Source of the DNA: Microplitis mediator
Taxonomy: Eukaryota; Arthropoda; Insecta; Hymenoptera; Braconidae
Assembly: GCF_029852145.1 (NCBI RefSeq)
Contig: NC_079974.1
Location: 16,553,582-16,617,581 of the forward strand
Reading direction: 5' to 3'
DNA length: 64,000 bases
Below are positions 50,387 to 60,324 of this stretch, piece after piece. Position 1 is the first letter of the stretch. Each line of letters begins with the position of its first letter. The position numbers were made by a program, and so were the translations under genes. The notes under the pieces are model-generated. The model made no database searches and had not been told where the DNA came from. It worked only from the letters and a program-made list of their open reading frames with translations.

Positions 50387-52967
50387 ATGTTAAGTAGACA
50401 ATTTCTTAGATTAAAATCAAAAATTTACAATACTTGTCATCTACGTACAATTCAAACAAGTGGAGTTTTAGCAAATAGAAAAAGTTCAGACAAACCTCCA
50501 CGAATTTTAATAACAGGTAAGATTTGATTTTTAATTTATTATATAAATTTAAAAAAATATATGAATGTATCTAAATATAATTATTTTTGTGGATTAGGTG
50601 GATTAGGACAATTGGGAACCGAATGTGCAAAATTGTTACGAAAAAATTACGGCAATGAAAATGTTATTCTATCGGACATAATAAAACCATCGAATGAGTC
50701 TCTGTCAAATGGACCATTTATTTTTGCAGATATTTTAGATTTCAAGGGTCTGCAAAAAATTGTTGTTAATCAACAAATCGATTGGTTGATACATTTCAGC
50801 GCATTACTAAGTGCTGTTGGTGAACAAAATGTTCCATTAGCTGTGCGTGTCAACATTGAAGGTAAAATATAATGTCTTTGCATCTTTAATTTATTTCTGA
50901 ATAAATTTAACTAAGAAATAAAATCACTTGGATAAATTTTCAGTAAAATTTTTATTTGTTTATTATTGTCGTATTATTTTGTAAAAAATAATTTGATGTG
51001 TTGTTTAGAAAGTATAAGTGAAAGTAAAATAACAAAGACGATTTCGAGCGCGTTGGAGTGTAATTTTGTGACGGACACTTGATCATAAATTTTTATTATA
51101 ATTCATATTATTATACTTACTTGTTCTTTTTTTTTAAATAAAAAATTAAATACAGACTGTAGGATTTGTATTAATCCGCTTATTAGTTAATGAATTAATT
51201 ATTAAATAATTGTTGATTTAATTATTTTTAGGGATGCACAATGTTATGGAATTGGCTAAGCAATACAATTTAAAAATATTTGTACCTTCAACGATTGGAG
51301 CTTTTGGTCCTGATTCACCGCGTAATCCAACACCAAATACAACTGTACAACGACCAAGAACAATTTATGGTGTCAGTAAAGTACATGCTGAATTACTTGG
51401 TGAATATTATCATCATAGATTCGGATTAGATTTTCGTTGCTTAAGATTTCCAGGTGTTATTAGCAGTGACCCCCCTGGTGGTGGTACTACAGGTAATAAA
51501 TATTTAATTATTCCATTTAAATCTTTGATTAAGAACTCCGGCTAAAAACGATTGAATCTGATTGAAACTCAGTCGGATTTCTATCAGATTCAATCGTAAA
51601 TAAACATTCAATTAGAATTGCTTAAATCGTTTCAAGTATCCGATTAAAATTTTTAAATCAGATTGAACCGGAAAATAATTTTAATTTTCGATTGAATCCG
51701 ATTTAAATTTTTTAAACAGATTTATTCGGAAGATAATATTTTTTTTTTTTCTGAGTAACTTTCTGATTTCTAATTAACTTTCTATCGGATTTATTCGGAA
51801 CTTTCCGATTAAAACTGATTAAAAGTCAATCGGAAATTTCCAATTAAACGCGATTAGAATTCAATCGGAGTTTTTAACCAGGGATTATAATTATCCAGGT
51901 TTTATATTAATATTTTCAATTTTATTTTATTTTAAAATAAAATAAATAAATTTGTATACAAATATATAAATGTATGTACATATATTTACGAATAACTAGG
52001 ACATAAATATACAGCAATAGCGGTTTAGTTGATAAAATTGCATAATGAGGTAATCGATCTTGAAGAAATTTGAGAGCTTGCAAGCGTGAGATTGTCTTGT
52101 TTATTCTACGATCCGTAAACTATTCTCTAGATAAAAATAACAAAAAATTATTCATATAAATATATATTTTTTTTTGTACATACATTTAGTTTTATATCAC
52201 AGCACTTCAATTTTTATGATTTGTCGCAATTAATAATTTAATTTTGACTAAAATTTCAATTTAATTATTTTCTTTAGATTATGCAGTTGCAGTTTTTCAT
52301 GAAGGATTGATGACAAAAAGATATGAATGTTATTTAGAACCCTATACAAAATTACCTATGATGTATATTGAAGATTGTTTGAATGCTTTGTTCCAATTTC
52401 TCAACGCTCCTGATGAAATGCTAAAAAAACGCACATACAATGTCACTGCTATGAGTTTTACACCAGAGGAATTATTTAACGAACTACGTAAACATATCCC
52501 TGATCTTGAAATTTCATACAAACCGGATTCACGACAGTTAATAGGTATTTATTTAATATAATAATTTTTTATCCTATACATGATTTAATAAGACATTGAC
52601 GTCAAAACAATTTTTAAAAAAAATTGTTTATGATACTTTAGTGAATTTAATTATAAAACTGCTACAAAAAATTTAAAATTACCTACTTTTCCTTGTTTTC
52701 ATTACTTAAGCCATCTGCATGTTTATTTCATCAGAAAATTTTAACTACAAAATCATCTTGAACTATAAAAAAAATTTTTTTATAATACAATTAATATTTT
52801 CAGCTGAATCATGGCCACAAGTATTTGATGATACCGAAGCTCGTAATGATTGGGGATGGTCTCATAAATATGACATGCACAGGCTTGTTGAAACAATGAT
52901 ACAAGATGTTAGCGAAAACTTCTTACCCAAATATCAACGACTTAAAGAAGTCAACAGTTATGCATAA
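50387..52967 (+). CDS. Tdh: L-threonine 3-dehydrogenase, mitochondrial
   Basis: Five exons (50387-50516, 50598-50861, 51232-51492, 52278-52544, 52804-52967), all joined in phase 1, give 361 residues. Residues 1-30 are Arg/Lys/Ser-rich without acids, a mitochondrial presequence. The Rossmann fold starts at ILITGGLGQLG (40-50, NAD+ binding). The short-chain dehydrogenase catalytic pair Tyr177/Lys181 sits in TIYGVSK, with PSTIGAFGP before it (catalytic Ser/Thr region). LRFPGVIS and the C-terminal WPQVFDDTEARNDWGW are characteristic of the epimerase-like animal TDH family. The enzyme oxidises L-threonine to 2-amino-3-ketobutyrate, which is cleaved to glycine and acetyl-CoA in the mitochondrion. 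Length fits the family and no defect is seen. Introns hold one MITE-like element. AATAAA overlaps the stop region. Confidence 0.95.
51531..51886. mobile_element. Element rich in ATTGAATCTGATT words in TDH intron 3
   Basis: The left end TCCGGCTAAAAACGATTGAA and right end TTCAATCGGAGTTTTTAACC are an imperfect inverted pair. The interior consists of variants of GATTGAATCYGATT and CAATCGGA in both orientations. Non-coding. Confidence 0.5.
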
Positions 52968-53270
52968 ATAAATCAACAATTGATAACTACTTGATTATCA
53001 ATAATTATTGATTATTAATTAAAAACATAATAGAAAATTTATAAACACAATTCAAATTTTTATAAATAGTTTGATAATTTATTGAATAATTATTTTTAAA
53101 TATTAACTAATTATTTTATAAATTATTTTAAATAATATTTAAAGAATGGAAGTATGTCGCTACCAAGTGATGATAATAAAAATTATTGAGTAAAAAAAAA
53201 ATGTTTTGAATAACAAAACTCCTATCCTATAACATGAAATAAGTTTCAATATAAACACATTTATAAAAAA

Positions 53271-54118
53271 TGTTGGAAAATCCAAAAGTGCACCTCAATC
53301 ACTCATTTTATTTTTAATTATTAGTTTTATTTCGTTTTTATTTGATATTATAAATTTTGCACACCTCAATCGCGAAAGCGTTATTGCACACCTCAATCGC
53401 GAAAGCGTTAGGTGTGCTTTACTGTCACTCTCTCACTCTCGGCCCTTTCACGGACTTTAAATCCTCTCTACTTTCTTTATAGTACACCAAAATTGTTAAT
53501 GATATATACCATTTTAAAGGAAATTTATTAAGGAACATTTTTCAATGCAATCCATATTTGATTAATGATGTGATTAATTTAAAAAAAATGATTTAGTCCG
53601 AAGCCCTCAGTGCGTCAATTGTGGTGTTCGGACTCGTCTAAACACGATAACTTTCGAAAAACAAGACTTATCGACTTAGTTTTTTTTTTATTATCTGTGT
53701 ATTTCTGATCACAAGAACCCTTTCAAAAATTACTATCTGAATCCTTTTTGTTTTGGTGTAATTAATAAAAAACGTGAAAACTGATTCTTCGTGAAAAATT
53801 TAGCTGCTATTTTTACTGTTGTTATTATTTTTTTCATTGTTTCTCTCTATCAACTACTGGTGCCAGCACTAGCGTATCAATATGTTTGAAAAAAAATGCG
53901 ACATTTAAGACAAAACAAGGCGGGATATTTAGAAAAAAATGTTAGTAAAAAAATATTAAACTGAAAATAAGAAATAAAAATAAAAAAATCAAATTGATAA
54001 TTTGTAAGTTGAATAAAAGTTCATAACAAAAAAAAATATATTAATATTATATAATAATAAAAGTAATGATTAAAAATAAATTGAGCGATTGAGGTGTGCA
54101 CTTTTGGATTTTCCAACA
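53271..54118. mobile_element. 850-base TIR element between TDH and the ankyrin array
   Basis: Nearly perfect inverted ends of about 36 bases beginning TGTTGGAAAATCCAAAAGTG, continuing CACCTCAATC. The interior contains a direct repeat of CACACCTCAATCGCGAAAGC (53361 and 53387) and no transposase frame, so it is non-autonomous. Confidence 0.75.
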
Positions 54119-54345
54119 TTTTTTTTTTATAATTCAATAAAAGCAATAAAAAAATTATTTGCATTTGATAATTAGCTTTTATGTATTATATATTAATAAC
54201 TATGACGATAATAGTTGTAGATGTTTTTTAAGGTTTATACAGCTTATCACCTATGACGATTGTATGGTTCATTAAATTTTATATTTATTCGACTACTGTC
54301 GGATATTTTCGGGTATTTGCTGTAAGACAGTGCTGCCAGAATGTG

Positions 54346-54419
54346 CGATATTATTACCCCTTCCCGAGGTGAAGTCGCGTCTCCACACTACTTCACCTCG
54401 GGAAGGGGTAATAATATCG
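54346..54419. repeat. Perfect 29-base hairpin upstream of ankyrin copy 1
   Basis: Left arm 54346-54374 and right arm 54391-54419 are exact reverse complements (core ATTACCCCTTCCCGAGGTGA) around a 16-base loop; weaker pairing extends outward through TGCCAGA / TCTGGCA. The arms are GC-richer than their surroundings. The corresponding position upstream of the third ankyrin gene lacks it, so it is a tiny inserted hairpin element. Confidence 0.8.
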
Positions 54420-54579
54420 CCAATCTGGCATCACAGCTGCAAGCTAGTTTTTAAGGTCGACCAAACTACTCTTCAGTACAAAGAATAGATATCATAGTGC
54501 GCGTAAAGTTTACGCGTCAAAGGAAAAGATATATCGTCGTTATGTTTAAGAATAATTTTCTTCTTTAAATAAGTCACAG

Positions 54580-54756
54580 GTGAATATAAAATATATACCA
54601 TAAATTAATTTATAGTTGTCTTAGCAAAAGTGTTCATCCTAGTACCAGCACTTAACATTGCTTTCCTATACTCCTACTATGTATTCTATGTACTCTATCG
54701 TTTGGACAACCTTGTGGGACATAACAATTTTTTATCTAAATATTTTGTGATTTCAG
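54580..54756 (+). promoter_or_regulatory. Leader intron of ankyrin copy 1 (shared by all three copies)
   Basis: In each copy a leader ends in a GTCACAG|GT-type donor: copy 1 at 54579, copy 2 at 57559 (GACGCAG|GT), copy 3 at 60229. A polypyrimidine-AG acceptor follows shortly before the start codon: 54756, 57628 and 60295. The introns are 177, 69 and 66 bases. Distance from acceptor to the conserved start is 30, 24 and 29 bases, so no common upstream reading frame exists and the first exon is probably untranslated. Confidence 0.6.
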
Positions 54757-54786
54757 AGATTGATGAAAAATTTAAAACGCACTAAA

Positions 54787-57018
54787 ATGCCGGACAATGA
54801 GAATCCAATTAAAAGAATACGTTTAGATGGACCAGCTTCAGGATCTGATGCCAGGAATCATGATAACAATGATGATAATTTATCTGACAATGATAGTGAG
54901 TTATTATCGTCTCTTGGTGAGGACGATTGCGACTTCATTAGTACTGATGAAAGTGAAGAAAATTCATCTGCGAATCCAAGAAATTCTCAAAAAGAAGAAG
55001 AAGAAGAAGCAATAAAAGAAGAAAAAAAAGAAATTAAAAATACAAGACTTCACGTGGCCGTAATTGATGAAGACATAGAATTGATTAATGAAATTCTGAG
55101 TTCCGGAGTCGACATTGATGCACCTGGTGAGAAAAACCAGACAGCACTCCACTTGGCTGTTTATAATAAGAATTTGCCAATCATCGAGTGTCTGCTAGAG
55201 TACGGAGCCAGTGCATTTGTTTCGAATAAATCAGATGATCAATCTGTACATTGGGAAACTCCATTACATACTGCAGTAAGAGAAGATCGTCTGGACATTG
55301 TTAAATTACTCTTGACAACGCAGGTAGACGTAGACAAACTGATGAAAAATTATTATACAGTCTTGGAATTTGCAAATCAACATAGAAATTACAAACTAAG
55401 AAACTGTTTGCTTAGAAGTTCAAGCCACGTTGAAAGCAAGAACTTGATAAATAGAATGCCGAGTACTTCTTCAGTAGAAACCTTGCGTAAAACGGATGAC
55501 AAAGAAAATTCAATGTAAGAAAAAAATTCAAATATGAATTTGTTTAACAGAGATGGTCAAACACCACTGTTCCTAGCAGTTCAAAATAAAAGTATAGATA
55601 TAGTTGGATATTTGTTGGATAACGGAGCTGATATAAATAGGAGAAATTACATTAATGGTAGTTTTGATTGTACTGCATTATTTATTGCAATTGAAATCGA
55701 TGACGAAAATATGGTACAGTTTCTATTAAATAATGAAAATTGTAACATTATGACTAAAACGTGCAGTGGCTTTACACCACTCGATACTGCAACTCGTCGT
55801 GATAATTTAGTAATCGTTAAGATGCTAATTGACAAAATTGCCAAACATAAAGTATATGGTAAAGATATAATTAGTCACTTGTTGTCATCCTTTCATACGG
55901 CCATTCATAGAAGTTTTATGGAGATAACGAAATATTATTTGGATACTTTTAAAATTCTAATTAATATGAAGTCAATGCAGGGAGAAACTCCATTGGAAAG
56001 CGCGGCAAGAGTTAATAATTTGGAAATATTTAAATTACTACTGGACTATGGAGCCGAAATTAATTATTCTTTAAAAGAGAGATATGAAAGGGTGGTCGAA
56101 GGAAAATCTCCGATGTCTTATGCAGTACTAAATGCAAATGATATGATGGTAGATTTAATTTTCAGCAGAGGTACTCAAACCAACTGTTTCGATAAGTCAA
56201 AGAATGGAGTAACGATACTGCACTTGGCTGTTCATTCAGGAAGTAAGGATATTATTAAAAGATTATTAGATCGTGGGCTTGATATAAATAGTAAATGTAA
56301 AATAAATGGTTACAAAGAAATGACACCGTTACTTTATGCTGCATGTCGAAATTCAAATGACATTGTTCCGTTGTTGGTAGCGAAAGGAGCGAACTTGAAT
56401 GACACGGCCAAAGTAAAATCTAAACGCATGTCTATTATTGATATCGCTATTAGAGAACGCTGTGGTGGCGATTTTGTGATGATGTTATTAAATGAGGGTG
56501 CTGATATTAATATTTCGAGCATTACTGATCGCAGGTTGACGGAAAAAACTTCAAAGATACTCGAGCGACATTTACTTAAACTAAAAGCTGCTGAACTATT
56601 TGTACACAACAAATTTGACGGTTGGGTCAGTCTTGGAATGGAGAAGAAAGTATTTTACAATAAATGCCGAAAAGAAGTTAAAAAGATGAAAGAGAAAATA
56701 ATTAATGAGGGTACGATTTGTTATTATGATTTGCTGATTAAGAGGGTCGATCAGGTGGCAATGTTTGCAGACAATAAAGATATTGAAGAGGCTCTGGAGT
56801 TCGGTAAGCTCGAGGCAAAGTTTCCGCTCTACGCAGAGATGTTGCTTTATAATTTCAAAAGAGGACAGAGGCGTCATCAACTGTTGAAGGCTTAAGAGAT
56901 GCTGAGGGATATTTTTATCAACTTGCCCGATGATTGTGTGCCAAAAATTTTAATGTATTTTAATAATTATGATTTATTGAGGTGTGCAGGAAAAATGACT
57001 AATGAAATTGTAAATTAA
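54787..57018 (+). pseudogene. Ankyrin / F-box-like (PRANC-type) gene copy 1, two in-frame stops
   Basis: The frame runs from the conserved start Met-Pro-Asp (54787) to TAA at 57016-57018 without a frameshift but is broken by TAA at 55516-55518, between ankyrin blocks, and TAA at 56893-56895, just before the C-terminal F-box-like motif. At the second stop, copies 2 and 3 have an extra codon and Lys at the stop position. The downstream motif is still readable but carries Arg-to-Pro. Before the first stop lie a basic patch (KRIRLDG), an acidic Ser-rich segment (NLSDNDSELLSSLGEDD) and three to four ankyrin repeats; after it follow about eight more. A splice around the first stop would need a 36-base intron, shorter than insect introns normally are. 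It may be a decaying copy, or still make a truncated ankyrin protein from 55534 or 54787. Confidence 0.75.
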
Positions 57019-57652
57019 ATAAAACTTTTTTTTTTATTCAAATGTAATACGTATTTATTCTTCTATAATTCAATACAATCAACTAGCGAATTAAGTGTGT
57101 TTAGTAATTAGCATTTATGTATTCATTGTATATTAATAACTGCATGAAAATAATGATGAAGCAGCAGAGTTTAATCGAGTTTGAAAAATTTAGACGTAGA
57201 TTTTTTTTAAGGCTTATGAAGTTTTATCACACATGACGATTGTATGGTTTGTTAAATTTTTGGTTAATTAACTTTTATTTGAAAGGTTGATGTAATCAAA
57301 TAATAAGAAATCTACTTCCATTACGGCTGCTGAATGGCCTTTTTTATTTGACTGCTGTCGAGTATTTTCGGAGATTTATCGTAAGTCGAACAAATTACTC
57401 ATTAATAAACAGAACAGATATCATAATATATGATAACTTACCTATTCATCGTGTCAGTACATATAAGTTAGTAAGACATGTTACACATCTAAAGTTTTCA
57501 AAAAAAATAGATCGCCATCATATGTTCGATTAACTTTCATATTGATAATTTAGACGCAGGTGAATATATAATATATACATTAAATAGAGGTAAGATTTCA
57601 CCTCATTATTATTTTTTTGTCATTCTAGGGTTTGATGAAACAACAAATTGAA

Positions 57653-59746
57653 ATGTCAGACTATGAGAACGCAGCTAAACAAATACATTTATACAGATTG
57701 GTTTCAAGACCTAATAAAAGTGATCATGGTAATAATGGTGATAATTTATCCGACAATGATAGTAAGTTATTATCGTCTCTAAGTAAGGATGACTACAATT
57801 TAATCAGTTCTGATGAAAGTGACAAAAATTTACCCGAATATTCAAGAGATTCTCAATCAGAAGAAGATAAAGAAGAAATTGAGAATACAAGACTTTACAA
57901 GGCCGTAGTTAAAGAAGACATAGAGTTGGTTAAAAAAATTCTGAGTACTGGAGTCTATATTGATGCACCTAATGAGGAAAACAAGACAGCACTCTACTTG
58001 GCTGTTTGTAATAAGAATTTGCCAATCATCGAGTGTCTGCTAGAGTACGGTGCCAGTGCATTCTCTTTGAATAAATCTGATGACCAATCTGTACGTTGGG
58101 AAACTCCATTACATATTGCAGTAAGAGAAGATCGTCTGGATATTGTTAAGTTACTCTTGACAACGCAGGTAGACGTAAACAAACTGATGAAAAATTATGA
58201 TACAGTCTTTAAATTGGCATATCGTCATAAAAATTACAAACTAATACAATCTTTGATCGGCTGTCCAAGTTACACTGAAAACGTCACCTTAATGAAAAGA
58301 GCGTTGAATACTTTTCCAACAGGAGAACTACTACATTTATTGGACAACGGAGTGGATATAAATTCGAAAAATCGTTTTAAAAGACGTAATGATTGGGCTG
58401 CACTACATATTGCAGTTAAAATCAAAGACGAAAATATGGTACAGTTTTTATTAAATAATGAAAATTGTAACATTATTGATAAAATGAGCAGTGGCTTTAC
58501 ACCACTCGATATTGCAACATCCACTAATAATCTGATAATCGTGAAGATGCTGGCCGAAAAAAATGCTCAGCATGACATCTATGGTAAAGATATAAATAAT
58601 CATGTGTTATCATCTTTTCATTTGGCTATCGATAAAAATTTAATGGAGATAACGAAATTTTATTTGGATACTTTTAATCTTGACGTTAATATTAAATCAG
58701 ACATAGATTTGAGTCCATTAGAAATCGTGGCGGGTTATGATAGCTTAGAAATCTGTAGATTATTATTAGACTTTGAAGCCGAGATTAATTATTCTTTAAA
58801 AGACAGATATGAAGGAGTGATTAAAGGAACATCTGTGTTGTACCGTGTGGTTCATAATGCAAATGTTACGATGTTAGATTTAATTTTTAGCAAAGGTACG
58901 CAAACCCACGATTTCGATAAGACAAAGAGTGGAGTAATGATACACTTGGCCGTTTTTTCAAAAAATAAGGACATTGTTGAAAGATTATTAGATCGCGGGC
59001 TTGATGTAAATTGTAAATGCAATATCCATGATACTTATGAAGGAATAACACCGCTACTTTATGGTGTTTCTCGAAATTTATATGAAACTGTTCTATTACT
59101 GATCTTGACAGGTGCTAATTTGAATGATATTGCCAAAGTAAATTCTAAACGCATATCTATTATAGATATCGCTATTAAAGAACGCTGTGGTGGCGATTTT
59201 GTGATGATGTTATTAAATGAGGGTGCTGATATTAACATATCTAGCATTACTGATCGCAGATTGCCGGAAGAAACTTCAAAGATAGTTGAGCGACATTTAC
59301 TTAAATTAAAAGCTGCCAAATTATTTGTCCATCATAAATTTCGTAGTTGGGTCAGTCGTGGAATGAAGAAAAAAGTATTTTACAATAAATGCCGAAAAGA
59401 AGTTAAAAAGATGAAAGAAAAAAGAATTAATGAGAGTACGATTTGTTATTATGATTTGCTAATTAAGAGGGTCGATCAGGTGGCAATGTTTGCAGGCAAT
59501 AAAGATATTGAAGAGGGTTTGGAGTTCGGTAAACTCGTGGCAAAATTTCCGCTCTACGCAGAGATGCTGCTTTATAATTTCAAAAGAGGACAAAGGCGTC
59601 ATCAGCTGTTGAAGGAGGCTAAAAAGATGCTGAGGGATATTTTTATCAACTTGCCCGATGATTGTGTGCGAAAAATTTTAATGTATTTTAATAATAATGA
59701 TTTATTGAGGTGTACAGGAAAAATGACTAATGAAATTGTAAATTAA
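57653..59746 (+). CDS. Ankyrin-repeat protein with C-terminal F-box-like (PRANC-type) domain, copy 2
   Basis: A single coding exon of 697 residues. I chose the start at Met-Ser-Asp (57653) because copies 1 and 3 have the equivalent start, although the frame is open to a Met six codons upstream. Residues ~1-80 are polar and acidic (NLSDNDSKLLSSLSKDD). About ten to twelve ankyrin repeats follow to residue ~560 (e.g. NKTALYLAVCNKNLPIIECL, ETPLHIAVREDRLDIVKLLL, GFTPLDIATSTNNLIIVKML). A conserved linker (LKLKAAKLFVHHKF, FYNKCRKEVKKMKEK) leads to LPDDCVRKILMYFNNNDLLR at the C-terminus, an F-box-like motif as in PRANC domains. In poxvirus relatives this end binds Skp1 and recruits an SCF ubiquitin ligase while the ankyrins select the target. 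The role in this insect is unknown. Confidence 0.85.
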   Translation: MSDYENAAKQIHLYRLVSRPNKSDHGNNGDNLSDNDSKLLSSLSKDDYNLISSDESDKNLPEYSRDSQSEEDKEEIENTRLYKAVVKEDIELVKKILSTGVYIDAPNEENKTALYLAVCNKNLPIIECLLEYGASAFSLNKSDDQSVRWETPLHIAVREDRLDIVKLLLTTQVDVNKLMKNYDTVFKLAYRHKNYKLIQSLIGCPSYTENVTLMKRALNTFPTGELLHLLDNGVDINSKNRFKRRNDWAALHIAVKIKDENMVQFLLNNENCNIIDKMSSGFTPLDIATSTNNLIIVKMLAEKNAQHDIYGKDINNHVLSSFHLAIDKNLMEITKFYLDTFNLDVNIKSDIDLSPLEIVAGYDSLEICRLLLDFEAEINYSLKDRYEGVIKGTSVLYRVVHNANVTMLDLIFSKGTQTHDFDKTKSGVMIHLAVFSKNKDIVERLLDRGLDVNCKCNIHDTYEGITPLLYGVSRNLYETVLLLILTGANLNDIAKVNSKRISIIDIAIKERCGGDFVMMLLNEGADINISSITDRRLPEETSKIVERHLLKLKAAKLFVHHKFRSWVSRGMKKKVFYNKCRKEVKKMKEKRINESTICYYDLLIKRVDQVAMFAGNKDIEEGLEFGKLVAKFPLYAEMLLYNFKRGQRRHQLLKEAKKMLRDIFINLPDDCVRKILMYFNNNDLLRCTGKMTNEIVN

Positions 59747-60324
59747 ATCAAAATTTTTATTGATTCAAATGTAATACGTATTCATTCTTCTACAATTCAA
59801 TAAAATCAGCCAGCGAATTAAGTGTGTTTAGTAATTAGATTTTACGTATTAATTGTATATTGATAACTGCATGAAGATACTGATGAAGCAGAAGAGTTTA
59901 ATCATGTTTGAAAAATTTACTCGTAGATGTTTTTTAAGGCTTATGAAGCATGATCACACATGACGATTGTATGGTTTATTAAATTTTTTATTCATTCGAC
60001 TACTGTCGGATATTTTCGGGTGTTTGCCGCAAGCTAATCTCAACACACTACTTGTAATTACTCATGTAATTACTCATTACATAGAATAGATATTATAAAA
60101 AATGATGTTATCTATTATTCGTGTCAGTACATACGTGTTATTAATTCGTGTCACACGTAAAATTAAAAAAAAAACAGATCGTCATTAGTTTTTGTCACAA
60201 TAATTTTCTTACTAATAAATTAGTCACAGGTAACTAGAATATGTTTATATGCATGAAATAAAGTAAATTTTTATCTAATTGTTATTTAATTCCAGGGATT
60301 GGTAAAAAAAAAAACGAAATCGAA

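Noticed and set aside
55515..55550. A 36-base intron rescuing the first stop of ankyrin copy 1
   Set aside because: GTAAGA...TTTGTTTAACAG has plausible ends and keeps frame, but 36 bases is below the usual minimum for insect introns, and the second stop at 56893 is not explained. Left as a test rather than annotated.
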